Shown here: positions 38,724-48,491 of the stretch, in pieces
How positions within the stretch are numbered: position 1 is the first letter of the stretch
Layout: each line of letters opens with the position of its first letter
Source of the DNA: Desulfopila aestuarii DSM 18488
GTDB taxonomy: Bacteria > Desulfobacterota > Desulfobulbia > Desulfobulbales > Desulfocapsaceae
Assembly (NCBI RefSeq): GCF_900143695.1
Contig: NZ_FRFE01000016.1
Coordinates: 1-64,000 of the forward strand
DNA: 64,000 nt
Direction of reading: 5' to 3'
Program-made: the position numbers and the translations under genes
Notes under the pieces: model-generated
Database searches by the model: none
Told to the model about the DNA's origin: nothing
The model's input: only the letters and a program-made list of their open reading frames with translations

Positions 38724-39137
38724 TTTTTTCTCCAACCGTCCTCACGGAACCTAAAAAATTTTCTTCCTTAAAAATTTTTTCTCAATAAATTTAGATTGAT
38801 ATAGCAATATCCATACCCCTGCAATCAATTCATTTTCCCTATAATCGGAAAAGGAAAATTAGGCTATCCCATTTCGACAGGTCTCATCCACACGCATTTT
38901 CTCATTTGAAGAATATGGTAACATTTCCTGATGTTTCCCAACGAATGTGCCGATAAACAACGTGAGTTTCATCTTTTGCGCAGGTCGACCACGAGATTCT
39001 CGAATCAATTTCTTTTGTGCTTTTTTCAGGCATTGTCGAAAAAATGTTTCCTTCCTCGCAAAAACCTGAAACTATACCCAGGCGCTATGATTTAAGGAGT
39101 TTTTCGCTATTTACACCACCAAACCACGGAGAGGTAC
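38724..39137. other. gene-free AT-rich stretch, about 410 bases
   Basis: It carries the promoters of the small membrane gene (minus) and the zinc-ribbon operon (plus). I see no clear -10/-35, RNA gene or long palindrome. A partial palindrome GATTCTCGAATC occurs near 38994-39005. Confidence 0.4.
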
Positions 39138-39458
39138 ATGCAATTCTGTAAGGAATGCGGGGGAGCGCTCAACCTATTTGAAAGTAATGACGAAGAGGTG
39201 TGCTGGTGCTGTGTACAAAAACGCGAAAAAGTTCAAGTCCCTCCGCCCCCACCGTTGCCGTCAACTGATTTTGATGACTTTGTCGGCGCAACCTTCTCCT
39301 GTGAAAACGAGATATTGATGTTGACAGCCAAGGAGGGTTGGGTTCTCTGGAGTGGTCCCCTGAGCCAGCCGGTCCCCTTTGAGACTATAATCAAGCGGGC
39401 CCGCCAAATTTACCGGATTCGCAGAAAACGTCGGCAGCACAGCGACGAACGTTCATAA
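39138..39458 (+). CDS. zinc-ribbon protein, first gene of MinD-like operon
   Basis: 106 residues. CKECGGAL at the start and CWCC at ~24-27 make a four-Cys zinc ribbon. A Pro run (VPPPPPLPS) is followed by FDDFVGATFSCENEILMLTA, an unknown domain, and a strongly basic tail (IKRARQIYRIRRKRRQ) that could bind nucleic acid. The family is unrecognised. A GGAGAGGTAC site lies upstream. The stop is 16 bases before the MinD-like gene, so the two are co-transcribed. Confidence 0.6.
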   Translation: MQFCKECGGALNLFESNDEEVCWCCVQKREKVQVPPPPPLPSTDFDDFVGATFSCENEILMLTAKEGWVLWSGPLSQPVPFETIIKRARQIYRIRRKRRQHSDERS

Positions 39459-39474
39459 CTCTTTCGAAGCAGCT

Positions 39475-40392
39475 ATGACTATTACCATTTCCGTGGGCTC
39501 CGGCAAAGGTGGAACTGGCAAATCGATGGTGATCGCCAACCTCGCCCTGCTGCTGACCAAACAGGGCCGCCGGGTCTGTATTGTCGACCTCGATCTCGGC
39601 GGGCCCGACATCCATATTCTTTACGGACTGTTAAAGCCCGAGCGGACACTGACCGATTTCCTTACCCGCCAAACAGAGGAAATAATTGATGTCATCACGA
39701 CAATCCCCTACTGTGGGGTGCAGCTCATCCCTGGAACCGGCAACACCCTCCACACCGCCAATCTGAGCTTTCAGGAAAAACAGCGCCTGTTTCGCAGTCT
39801 CGAAACCATCGACACTGACGTACTTCTGATTGATGTGGGAGCCGGAACCAGCTATCACGCCCTCGATTTTTTCATGCACTCCGATATCCAGCTCTGCGTG
39901 ACTAGCCCTGAGCCCACTGCCATCATGGATTTCTACACCTTTCTGCAACTGGCAACCATCAGAAAGGCGCTCAGCGGCTTTCTCTCCCAGAGCGACGTCG
40001 GTACAGCGCTGAGGGAATCCACCTTTGACTCGCTCAGTGAGGTTTTTGCGGCAGCAGAGTACATCCGTCCAGGGGCCCGCGACCTCGCCCAGCAGGCTTT
40101 ACACACCTTCAATCCACTTCTCATCGTCAATAAAGTTCGAGCTGGCACCAGACTGAATCTCTTGAAGCTCCGTACACTGGCCCAAAAATATCTTGGAATA
40201 TACCTTCCGGATCTGGGTGAAATCCCCTATGATGGAGAGGTAGACGCATCACTCAGAGCTTTTTTGCCGGTGGCGGAATATGCACCCAACTCCCCGGCCG
40301 CTCTGGCCCTTACAGAATGCAGTGTCAAACTCGGCAAAGTGATTGATCTCTATCTTCGTAAACGGTCCGCAGGAGGCCCCCATGTCCAGTGA
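39475..40392 (+). CDS. MinD/ParA-family ATPase (FlhG/YlxH-like)
   Basis: 305 residues. The deviant Walker A SGKGGTGKSMVIANLALLLT, the switch region VDLDLGGPDIHILYGL and DVLLIDVGAGTSYHALDFF place it among the SIMIBI positioning ATPases. SPEPTAIMDFYTFLQ and the long C-terminal half (~170-300) resemble FlhG/MinD2-type proteins, which control placement or number of membrane machines. No flagellar, chemotaxis or plasmid gene is nearby, so the cargo is unknown. The start overlaps no gene. The end overlaps slyX by 11 bases. Confidence 0.8.
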   Translation: MTITISVGSGKGGTGKSMVIANLALLLTKQGRRVCIVDLDLGGPDIHILYGLLKPERTLTDFLTRQTEEIIDVITTIPYCGVQLIPGTGNTLHTANLSFQEKQRLFRSLETIDTDVLLIDVGAGTSYHALDFFMHSDIQLCVTSPEPTAIMDFYTFLQLATIRKALSGFLSQSDVGTALRESTFDSLSEVFAAAEYIRPGARDLAQQALHTFNPLLIVNKVRAGTRLNLLKLRTLAQKYLGIYLPDLGEIPYDGEVDASLRAFLPVAEYAPNSPAALALTECSVKLGKVIDLYLRKRSAGGPHVQ

Positions 40393-40591
40393 ACTTGAAG
40401 CCCGTATCCGCACCCTGGAAGAGAAATTCGAATATCAGGACCATACGGTTGAAACACTGAACCAGGTTATCATCCGGCAGCAGGCCCAGATCGACACCAT
40501 GCAGGAGGAGCTGAAAAAGCTGCGCGAAGATGTCATGGCAGCAAGCCTCGATACCGGTGACATCGTGAGCGAAAAGCCCCCGCACTACTGA
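40382..40591 (+). CDS. slyX: SlyX family coiled-coil protein
   Basis: A 69-residue coiled coil, MSSELEARIRTLEEKFEYQD, then HTVETLNQVIIRQQAQIDTM and ending VSEKPPHY. The E-x-x-x-x-x-L-E-x-K-x-x-x-Q-x-x-T-I/V-x-x-L-N pattern and P-P-H-Y end are those of SlyX, a family of unknown function. The start at 40382 follows AGGAGGCCCCC, inside the end of the ATPase gene, so translation is coupled. Confidence 0.88.
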   Translation: MSSELEARIRTLEEKFEYQDHTVETLNQVIIRQQAQIDTMQEELKKLREDVMAASLDTGDIVSEKPPHY

Positions 40592-40621
40592 TGGCTTAGC
40601 ACCTGCGGCCGGATCAATCAA

Positions 40622-41152
40622 TTACCTGCCGCCGAATTTCTCGTAGTGGACCCTGTCATAGAGGAGTGTATCTTTGGGGTGCCCGGCTTTATCCTCTTTC
40701 GGATAGCCGATGGCAACAACCGCCTCCACTTCCATCCCCTCCGGCAATCCCAGCAACCCAGCAATGTAGCCGGAAGCATTTTTCGACGCGTCATGTTCCC
40801 GAAGCCGGACCTGTACCCAGCAGCTACCGAGCCCGAGATCGGTTGCCGCCAGATGCAACAGAATCGAGGCGATGGAACAGTCCTCTACCCAGACATCGCA
40901 CTTGTTTGGATCGGCACAGACCACAATGGCCAGCGGCGCGTTTTTCATGAAGGTCGCCCCGTGTGGCTTGGCCTTTGACAGCGCCTCAATGGTAGCCGCA
41001 TCCTGAACCACCACGAACTCCCAGGGATTGAGACTGCGTGACGATGGAGAACGGAGCATAGACTCCACCAGATACGCAATCTTTTCCTGTTCCACCTGTG
41101 TTGCAGCAAACTGCCGGATGGAGCGCCTCTTTCTCAGCAATTCCAGAATCAT
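40622..41152 (-). CDS. nitroreductase family FMN protein
   Basis: 176 residues. MILELLRKRRSIRQFAATQV is the FMN-binding start, followed by MLRSPSSRSLNPWEFVVVQD and HLAATDLGLGSCWVQVRL. The end VVAIGYPKEDKAGHPKDTLL resembles short nitroreductases that reduce small nitro compounds or act in flavin metabolism. The start at 41152 has GGAGAAAGGAA directly upstream. The protein is not a close copy of the one at 22380-22991. Convergent to slyX. Confidence 0.87.
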   Translation of the reverse strand: MILELLRKRRSIRQFAATQVEQEKIAYLVESMLRSPSSRSLNPWEFVVVQDAATIEALSKAKPHGATFMKNAPLAIVVCADPNKCDVWVEDCSIASILLHLAATDLGLGSCWVQVRLREHDASKNASGYIAGLLGLPEGMEVEAVVAIGYPKEDKAGHPKDTLLYDRVHYEKFGGR

Positions 41153-41322
41153 TTCCTTTCTCCCATCGTATCTCGTCATGATTTCGCAATAAAATGGAAC
41201 CCTGACAAAAAAACAATTGCTATTCTTACAAAAAGGTTATATTGAAGCCGCCCTATCTGAACATACCGTTCAGAATTGCTGCCTAATATCGTGAAAGATA
41301 CACAAAAACAATTCGAAAGACC

Positions 41323-42186
41323 ATGCCCATCAAACTCAACGACTTACGTTTTTCCGTACCCTGGAATCTGTTCTTACTGACCATCGGTTCAATCATCTAT
41401 ATCATCGGGATGAATGGCATTGTCATGCATCACAATTTCATTCCCGGCGGTCTCTACGGTATGAGCCTGTTCGTCTACTATAAGACCGGTCTGCTCTCGC
41501 CCGGCTCATGGTACCTGATTATGAACCTCCCGCTCTTTGTTCTCGGCTGGATTTACATCAGTCGCAGGTTCATGCTCTACACCTTTTATGCGGTAATCGT
41601 GATATTCTTTGCCTCAGAATTCATTTCTGTCAATTTCGGCATCACCAACCAGACCTATGCCGCCATTGCCGGCGGATTCGTCTGCGGAGCCGGCTCTGGA
41701 ATCATTCTCCGCTCCATCGGCTCAGCCGGAGGCCTCGACATTATTGCCGTCATTCTCTTTCGCCATTTCAATATCGGCGTCGGCAAAACATATCTGGGTT
41801 TCAACATTCTGCTGTTTTCAATGGTTCTCGCCCAGTACAGTGCTGATATTTTCATTGCCTCGATCATCCTCACCTTTGTCACCACCAACGCCCTGAACTA
41901 TTTCCTCACCCTCTCCAACCAGCGAAAAATTGTCTATATCATCAGCGACAAATCGGCGGAAATCACTCAGGACATTATCGATCGATTGCATCTCGGGGCA
42001 ACAAAGATACAGGCCAAAGGCGCTTACACGAATCAGGACAAAGAGATTGTAATGACCATCACCAACAACCTTCAGCTGAAACGGCTGGAGGAATCAGTTT
42101 TCAAGATCGACGCCGAGGCACTTTTCATCGTCGAGAACAGTTACAACGTCATCGGCTCGAACTTCAATAAACGGAAAATTTATTAA
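41323..42186 (+). CDS. YitT family membrane protein (DUF161/DUF2179)
   Basis: 287 residues. About five to six transmembrane segments (FLLTIGSIIYIIGMNGIVMH, LIMNLPLFVLGWIYISRRFM, GSGIILRSIGSAGGLDIIAV, and more) make the YitT domain. The last ~85 residues (RKIVYIISDKSAEITQDIID onward) are the soluble DUF2179 domain. The family is common in Firmicutes and some Gram-negatives; its transport role is unproven. The ribosome binding site is weak (GAAAGACC). Single gene. Confidence 0.88.
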   Translation: MPIKLNDLRFSVPWNLFLLTIGSIIYIIGMNGIVMHHNFIPGGLYGMSLFVYYKTGLLSPGSWYLIMNLPLFVLGWIYISRRFMLYTFYAVIVIFFASEFISVNFGITNQTYAAIAGGFVCGAGSGIILRSIGSAGGLDIIAVILFRHFNIGVGKTYLGFNILLFSMVLAQYSADIFIASIILTFVTTNALNYFLTLSNQRKIVYIISDKSAEITQDIIDRLHLGATKIQAKGAYTNQDKEIVMTITNNLQLKRLEESVFKIDAEALFIVENSYNVIGSNFNKRKIY

Positions 42187-42314
42187 GGGGCGAGAGTTAA
42201 CCTGATTTTTTATGAGCAGAATGTAACTACCTTTGCACAATCGACCAATCAAATCCTCAACGTTATTGATGAACAACCGTGTCAAATTTTCAGACTGCTC
42301 ACGAGAAATGCTGG

Positions 42315-43268
42315 CTAAAGGGTACTCTGAAAATCCCTGGCCCATGAGGAGATAGCCCGGATATCTGCGGGTGTCGTCCGGCAACAGCCACCTATCAACC
42401 GAGCCCCTTGCACAAACCAGGATCTGGCCAGTTCGCCATAGGAGCCACATGGAAGATCTCCTCCACTCCAAACTTTCGACAACCCGTCATACTGCTCGCC
42501 GGAGTTAGGATACACCACGATGGGCTTATCCGTCCCCAGCCGAATCTCATCAATCAGGGAGGCGACATAACCAGGGGCTGTGCAGTTTACCCCCACAGCC
42601 GCCACCTGCTCGTGGCTGTCCAGCCACGAGGCACAGTCACGGATACACTCACCGTTACTGATATGTAAACCGTCTTTTGCGCTAAACGTCACCCAGCAGT
42701 AGCTGCCCGGGTGCTCTTGCACCAGACGAACCAATGCCTTTGCCTCCTTAAGACAGGGGATAGTTTCACAGGCAAGGATATCCGGGCCCGCTGCAATGAG
42801 CGTCTCCAGTCGCTGGCGATGAAAGTTAGCGAGTTCGAGCTCATTGGGCGTGTAATCGCCGCGATACTCCGAGCCGTCCGCCAGGTAGGCGCCATATGGC
42901 CCCACGGAGGCTGCAACCAGAGGTTTAGGACGCCCTTTTCGATGCAGCGGATCCGCCCAGAAGTTTTCCCGGGCCTTGACGGCGAGACCGACGGAGGCCG
43001 CCATGAGGTCACGGGCCTGATTTCTACTCAAACCACGATGCATGAATCCTTCATAGGTCGCCTGATAGCTGGCGGTGATAATGCAGTCGGCCCCCGCTTC
43101 GAGGTAGTCGGTGTGGACAGCACTGATCAGTTCCGGATTTTCGATAAGAACCTTTGCCGACCAAAGGGCATCGTTCAGGTCGCAACCACGTCGCTCCAAC
43201 TCAGTTGCGAACGCGCCATCCAGGATAATCAATGGATATTGAGTAAGAATATTCTGTATGGGATTCAT
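42315..43268 (-). CDS. mmuM: homocysteine S-methyltransferase
   Basis: 317 residues; transfers a methyl group from S-methylmethionine (or SAM) to homocysteine, giving methionine. Zinc/homocysteine-binding Cys are in AAVGVNCTAPGYV and RLIGGCCRTTPADI. The barrel starts at PLIILDGAFATELERRGCDL. The short form without cobalamin domains fits MmuM rather than MetH. The start at 43268 follows GAAAGGTAGCC. The 15-base gap to the upstream TetR gene (same strand) may make it the last gene of the efflux transcript, or it may have its own promoter. Confidence 0.9.
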   Translation of the reverse strand: MNPIQNILTQYPLIILDGAFATELERRGCDLNDALWSAKVLIENPELISAVHTDYLEAGADCIITASYQATYEGFMHRGLSRNQARDLMAASVGLAVKARENFWADPLHRKGRPKPLVAASVGPYGAYLADGSEYRGDYTPNELELANFHRQRLETLIAAGPDILACETIPCLKEAKALVRLVQEHPGSYCWVTFSAKDGLHISNGECIRDCASWLDSHEQVAAVGVNCTAPGYVASLIDEIRLGTDKPIVVYPNSGEQYDGLSKVWSGGDLPCGSYGELARSWFVQGARLIGGCCRTTPADIRAISSWARDFQSTL

Positions 43269-43283
43269 GGCTACCTTTCTCAA

Positions 43284-43913
43284 TCACGATTTTTGCGGTT
43301 CTGCAAATCCTGAACGAATCATTTGGGTCAGCCCATCGAGCAGAGCCGGAATCTCCGACTCCATACCCAGTTGATCCGGAAACATGATCCATTTACGGAC
43401 CAATCCTGTAATAAAAACGATGATGGCAATGCTCCCCATACGAACATCGAACGTTTCCGGCAATTGCCCCTGCTTAATAGCGCTGGACAGTAGCTTCGCA
43501 TTCAACTCCTGCCCTTCGCGGAAATGATGTTTCTGCATTTGATACGATGGATCATCGGCCGATTCGCTATTCAATAGGATTTTCAGCATCTGCAGCCGGC
43601 GCGGATTTCTCTGCAAACCCAAAAAAAGTTCCAGATGAGCATTTCGCATCACCCCAAGCGGGTCTATTTCCTGACCATTTTCAACAGCACGGCGAACCAC
43701 ATCAAATGGTGATAATATATCGTCCCATAAAACCTCAAGCAGATCTTCCTTGTTCTTGAAATGCCAGTATATCGCGCCCCTCGTCACCCCAGCCTCGGTG
43801 GCAATCTCCGTAAGCGTCGTGCGGGATATTCCTTGAACTGAAAATACCCGCACTGCGGCGTCGATAATTGTCTCCCGGGTTTTCAGGGCCTCTTCCTTGG
43901 TTTTTCTGGCCAT
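43284..43913 (-). CDS. acrR: TetR-family repressor, AcrR-like
   Basis: 209 residues. The N-terminus (MARKTKEEALKTRETIIDAA, GVTRGAIYWHFKNKEDLLEV) is very close to AcrR of enterobacteria. The HTH is TLTEIATEAGVTRGAIYWHF and the C-terminal ligand domain follows. It lies eight bases after the outer-membrane gene, in the same operon, instead of being divergent as in E. coli. An AcrR-like operator sits in the operon promoter (49777-49800), so autoregulation is likely. Ligands are presumably efflux substrates. Confidence 0.88.
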   Translation of the reverse strand: MARKTKEEALKTRETIIDAAVRVFSVQGISRTTLTEIATEAGVTRGAIYWHFKNKEDLLEVLWDDILSPFDVVRRAVENGQEIDPLGVMRNAHLELFLGLQRNPRRLQMLKILLNSESADDPSYQMQKHHFREGQELNAKLLSSAIKQGQLPETFDVRMGSIAIIVFITGLVRKWIMFPDQLGMESEIPALLDGLTQMIRSGFAEPQKS

Positions 43914-43921
43914 ATTTTCTT

Positions 43922-45349
43922 CTACTCCGTAGTTTCCTTCCAGCCTCCGCCAAGCACTTTATAAAGGTTGACCTGATTTTCCAACTGGGCAAGATTCAGG
44001 CTAAGATATGCCTGCCTTGAACTATACAGGGAACGCTGGGCATCCAGCAGAGTAAGGAAGCTGTCCACCCCTTCTTCGTAACGGTTTCTCGCATGCTGGA
44101 AATATTGCTCACTCGCGTCCAGATTCCCCTTCTGGGCCAGCAACTGTTTCTCGTAGGTCTCAACCGCAACCAGAGCATCCGACACCTCCCGAAACGCGGT
44201 CTGGATAGCCTGCTCATACCGCACAACATAACGTTCCTTCTCAATTTGCGCTACGTCGAGTTCCGCCTGCAATCTGCCAGCGGTAAAGATCGGCACCGTA
44301 ATGGTGGGTGCAAACAGCCAGGAACCCGAGCTGCCGTTAAACAGATCTGACAGATCGGTACTGACAACCCCTGCTCCGGCGGTCAAGCTGATGGTGGGAA
44401 AAAATGCTGCTCTAGCCGCGCCGATATTGGCGTTTGCGCCTTTCAATTCATGTTCCGCAGCAATTATATCCGGCCGCTGCAGGAGAACTGAGGATGAGAG
44501 CGAGGCAGGCATTACCGCCAGCGGTTTGACATCATGCAGCATACCCTTTTCCGGCAGAACATGTTCAGAAAGAGATGTTCCGGTCAGCAGGTTCAGGTAA
44601 TGGTAGTCCTGAGCGACCTGGCGACGATACATGGCAAGGTTGGCCCGGACGCCTTCAAGGCTCGAACGCGCCTGGGCCAGATCAAGTTCCGTAGCGACGC
44701 CGCCATCCAGCCGGTTTTTAACGAGGGCGTAGGACTCAGCCTCCAATCGTTCAGTATCCTGGGTAATCTGCAACAGCTCCCGGTCGGCAAGCCAGGTCAG
44801 ATAGGCCCGCGAGACCTCGGCAACCAGACTGATTTCCGCACTTTTTCTGGCCTCCTCCATGGCGAGATACTGTTCCAAAGCCTGGTCTTTAAGATTTTTG
44901 ACCCGACCAAAAAAATCCAGCTCATAGGCGGTAACCCGGACCTGAAGGGAATACGTTTCGGACGTCGTATGTCCGGCTCCGCCAAGATTCCGCTGTTTGC
45001 TCCCATATCCTTCCGACGACACAGTCGGCAACTGATTCGATTTCTGAATACGATACTGGGCCTGATACGCCTCGACATTCAGCGCTGTTTCACGTAAATC
45101 ACGATTATTCTGCAGGGCCATCGCAATAAGCTGCTGAAGTACCGGATCTGTGAAGACCTCCCGCCAACCTGCACCGGACATGCTTTCCATGTGGCCCGTT
45201 ATACCCGATGAGGGCAATGTCTCCAGATACCTGTCTTGCAAAGTGGAAGCGACAGGCAATTGCGGCTGTTGATAGACCGGAGCCATGGAGCAGCCACTCA
45301 GCGCAAGAAAGAGGCCCCCGACAACACATGTTTTTACAATCTGTTTCAT
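43922..45349 (-). CDS. RND efflux outer membrane lipoprotein (NodT/OprM family)
   Basis: 475 residues. It forms the outer-membrane channel of the tripartite pump. The start MKQIVKTCVVGGLFLALSGC carries a lipobox L-S-G-C. Two TolC-like repeats follow, with LQQLIAMALQNNRDLRETAL and RPDIIAAEHELKGANANIGA as the NodT signature pieces, and the long alpha-helical stretches of the barrel. The ATG at 45349 has GGAG ten bases upstream and lies four bases after the RND gene; the open frame extends 67 codons further inside that gene but is not used. Confidence 0.92.
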   Translation of the reverse strand: MKQIVKTCVVGGLFLALSGCSMAPVYQQPQLPVASTLQDRYLETLPSSGITGHMESMSGAGWREVFTDPVLQQLIAMALQNNRDLRETALNVEAYQAQYRIQKSNQLPTVSSEGYGSKQRNLGGAGHTTSETYSLQVRVTAYELDFFGRVKNLKDQALEQYLAMEEARKSAEISLVAEVSRAYLTWLADRELLQITQDTERLEAESYALVKNRLDGGVATELDLAQARSSLEGVRANLAMYRRQVAQDYHYLNLLTGTSLSEHVLPEKGMLHDVKPLAVMPASLSSSVLLQRPDIIAAEHELKGANANIGAARAAFFPTISLTAGAGVVSTDLSDLFNGSSGSWLFAPTITVPIFTAGRLQAELDVAQIEKERYVVRYEQAIQTAFREVSDALVAVETYEKQLLAQKGNLDASEQYFQHARNRYEEGVDSFLTLLDAQRSLYSSRQAYLSLNLAQLENQVNLYKVLGGGWKETTE

Positions 45350-45353
45350 ACAA

Positions 45354-48300
45354 TTAACACTCCACCGCCAAGGCTGTTTCGTTCTCTTTGACTCTCCGCG
45401 AGCTAAACAACCGCACGACGACCACAAAAAAGAGCGGGATAAAAAATATTGCCAGAATAGTCGCTGACAACATGCCCCCAAAGACACCGGTACCAATGGC
45501 ATGTCTGCTGTTGGCACCTGCACCGGTACTGATCGCCAGCGGCAGAACACCGAGCATGAAAGCCAGCGAAGTCATGAGAATCGGTCGCAACCGCATCCGG
45601 CATGCTTCCACGGTTGCCTCGAACAGGTCAGTGCCCTGGTCATAGAGAGATTTGGCGAACTCAACAATAAGAATAGCGTTTTTCGCCGACAGACCAATGG
45701 TGGTAAGCAGACCAACCTGAAAATAGACATCATTTTCCATACCTCGCAAATACGCGGCAGCAAGTGCGCCAAGTATGCCCAGAGGTATGGCAAGTATCAC
45801 TGAAAAGGGTACAGACCAGCTTTCGTAGAGTGCCGCCAGACAGAGAAACACGACCAGAATTGAAATGGCATACAACCCAGGCGCCTGGGCACCTGACTGC
45901 TGCTCCTGCAGTGACGAGCCGGTCCACTCGTAGCCAATTCCTGCAGGCAGCTGGGCGACCAGCTGATTGATCGTTGCCATGGCATCACCACTTGACAGTC
46001 CCGGAGCGGCCTCGCCGACAATCTCGACTGCCGGATTGCCGTTATAACGCTCCAACCTGGGTGAGCCAAAACTCCAGTGGCCGCTGGCAAAGGTGGAAAA
46101 CGGCACCATCCCGCCAGTCTCGTTACGGACATACCATTCGGCGATATCTTCAGGCTGCATCCGGTACGGTGCATCGGCCTGGAGATACACTTTTTTGATG
46201 CGCCCGTTATGTATAAAATCATTGACATAGTTTGAGCCCCAGGCTGTGGAAAGCGTGGTGTTGATGTCACTGACCGCAATCCCCAGAGCCATGGCTTTTT
46301 CAAAATCGATATCAACGTTATATTGCGGCGTATCTTCCATGCCGTTGGGGCGCACCCTGGTTAAACCGGAATTCTGGGCGGCCATGCCAAGGAGCATGTT
46401 CCGCGCCTCCATGAGCTTTTCATGCCCAAGACCGGCCCGATCCTGCAGGAAAAAGTCAAAACCGGTGGACGATCCGAGCCCCATGATGGCAGGCAGGTTG
46501 AAGGCAAAGACCTGCGCCTCCTTGATCGTAAAGAAATAGCCCATTGCCCGGCCGATGACCGCATCGACCGACTGATCTTGCCGGGTACGCTCACTCCAGT
46601 CTTTCAGCTTCACAAAGGCCAGGCCCATGTTCTGGCCGGTCCCGGCAAAACTGAAACCTGCCACGGTGAAGACCGTATCGACATTTTCTTTTTCATCGGT
46701 GAGGTAGTGGTCGCGAACCTTATCCAGCACCGCCTGTGTCCGCTGCTGGGTTGCACCGGTAGGCAGCTGCACCATGGAAAGGAATACGCCCTGATCTTCG
46801 GTTGGCAGAAACGAGGTCGGCAGTTTGGTAAAAAGATAGCCCATTCCCCCGACCAGAATAACGTAGATCAGACCAAACCTGCCGGCTCGCCGAATGATAT
46901 AGCCAACACTGCGACCATACCGCTCGGTGTTACTGGAAAACATGCGGTTGAACCAGCCGAAGAATCCGTTTTTTTCCCCATGATCACCTGCCGGCCGCAG
47001 CATAGTGACACAGAGTGCCGGCGTCAAAATCAATGCAACCAATACCGATAAAGCCATGGCCGAAACGATGGTGACGGAAAACTGGCGATAAATCGCGCCG
47101 GTGGACCCTCCGAAAAAGGCCATCGGAATAAAGACGGCAGAGAGTACCAAGGCAATACCAACCAGAGCACCCGTGATCTGCTTCATCGATTTTTTTGTGG
47201 CCTCGCGGGGCGACAACCCTTCAGTCGCCATGATCCGCTCAACGTTTTCCACCACGACGATGGCGTCATCGACCAACAGCCCAATTGCCAACACCAGACC
47301 GAACATGGTCAGGGTATTAATCGAAAAGCCAAGGGCCGCCATGACACCGAACGTACCAAGCAGGACAACGGGCACAGCGATGGTCGGAATAAGCGTGGCC
47401 CGAAAGTTCTGCAAGAAAAGCAGCATGACGAAAAAGACCAGGACAATAGCCTCAATCAGTGTATGCGCAACCTCCTCAATGGAGATTTTCACAAAGGTTG
47501 TGGTGTCGTATGGATAAACTACTTTGACGCCGGCTGGAAAATAGGGTTGCAGCTCAGTCAGTTTGTCGCGAACAGCCTGTGCTGTATCTAGTGCGTTGGC
47601 CCCGGTGGCCAGCATGATGCCCATACCGCCGGCCGGCTGCCCATTATAGGTGGTGACGGAATCATAACTCTCGCCACCAATCTCGACCCGAGCCACATCC
47701 CGCAACCGCACTTGCGAACCGTCGACATTGACCCGAAGCAAGATATTGGCAAATTCATCGGGTGAACTCATCATGGTCTGGGCCATCATGCTGGCACTGA
47801 CCTGCTGACCAGCAACGGATGGGGCCCCACCCAGATCGCCCACGGCTACCTGATTGTTCTGGGCACCGATCGCTTTAGCGACATCGCCGGGAGTCATCTG
47901 GTAGCTGTTCAGCTTATGCGGATCGAGCCAAATGCGCATGGCGTACTGACTGCCGAATATCTGGATACTGCCGACACCCTTGGTGCGGCTGAGCGGATCG
48001 CGCAGGGTTGAGACCATAAAATCGGAGAGATCGTTCTTATCCATGCTGTTGTCGGTGGAGATCAGACCGACAACCATCAGGATAGTCGAGTTTGCCTTGG
48101 CAACCTGCAGTCCCTGCTGTTGAACTTCCAGGGGAATCTGGCTTGTCACCTGCTGCAGCTTGTTCTGGACCTGTACCTGGGCGATATCCGGGTCAGTCCC
48201 GGCCTGGAAGGTCAATGTGATTGTGACACTGCCTGAAGAGGAACTCTGTGAACTCATATAGAGGAGATTATCGATACCGTTCATATTCTGCTCGATAATC

Positions 48301-48488
48301 TGGGTTACACTGTCTTCGACGGTTTTTGCAGATGCACCCGGGTAGTGGGCAGTGATCGTTACTGCTGGTGGAGCAATTTCAGGATACTGGGAGACCGGCA
48401 GACGAAAAATCGACAAGGCACCAGCCAGCATGATAACTATCGCAATAACCCATGCGAAGATGGGACGTTCTATGAAAAATCCAGCCAT
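45354..48488 (-). CDS. acrB: RND multidrug transporter (HAE1 family, AcrB-like)
   Basis: 1,044 residues of inner-membrane proton-driven exporter. Typical landmarks: [20 protein letters not shown], twelve transmembrane segments, [20 protein letters not shown] in the porter domain, and the relay residues in M4 ([20 protein letters not shown], the double Asp) and M10 ([15 protein letters not shown], the Lys). Family-typical length. Its GGAG ribosome site is in the three-base gap after the adaptor gene. Hydrophobic drugs, dyes and bile-like compounds are the expected substrates; none can be read from sequence. Confidence 0.95.
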   Translation of the reverse strand: MAGFFIERPIFAWVIAIVIMLAGALSIFRLPVSQYPEIAPPAVTITAHYPGASAKTVEDSVTQIIEQNMNGIDNLLYMSSQSSSSGSVTITLTFQAGTDPDIAQVQVQNKLQQVTSQIPLEVQQQGLQVAKANSTILMVVGLISTDNSMDKNDLSDFMVSTLRDPLSRTKGVGSIQIFGSQYAMRIWLDPHKLNSYQMTPGDVAKAIGAQNNQVAVGDLGGAPSVAGQQVSASMMAQTMMSSPDEFANILLRVNVDGSQVRLRDVARVEIGGESYDSVTTYNGQPAGGMGIMLATGANALDTAQAVRDKLTELQPYFPAGVKVVYPYDTTTFVKISIEEVAHTLIEAIVLVFFVMLLFLQNFRATLIPTIAVPVVLLGTFGVMAALGFSINTLTMFGLVLAIGLLVDDAIVVVENVERIMATEGLSPREATKKSMKQITGALVGIALVLSAVFIPMAFFGGSTGAIYRQFSVTIVSAMALSVLVALILTPALCVTMLRPAGDHGEKNGFFGWFNRMFSSNTERYGRSVGYIIRRAGRFGLIYVILVGGMGYLFTKLPTSFLPTEDQGVFLSMVQLPTGATQQRTQAVLDKVRDHYLTDEKENVDTVFTVAGFSFAGTGQNMGLAFVKLKDWSERTRQDQSVDAVIGRAMGYFFTIKEAQVFAFNLPAIMGLGSSTGFDFFLQDRAGLGHEKLMEARNMLLGMAAQNSGLTRVRPNGMEDTPQYNVDIDFEKAMALGIAVSDINTTLSTAWGSNYVNDFIHNGRIKKVYLQADAPYRMQPEDIAEWYVRNETGGMVPFSTFASGHWSFGSPRLERYNGNPAVEIVGEAAPGLSSGDAMATINQLVAQLPAGIGYEWTGSSLQEQQSGAQAPGLYAISILVVFLCLAALYESWSVPFSVILAIPLGILGALAAAYLRGMENDVYFQVGLLTTIGLSAKNAILIVEFAKSLYDQGTDLFEATVEACRMRLRPILMTSLAFMLGVLPLAISTGAGANSRHAIGTGVFGGMLSATILAIFFIPLFFVVVVRLFSSRRVKENETALAVEC

Positions 48489-48491
48489 GAT

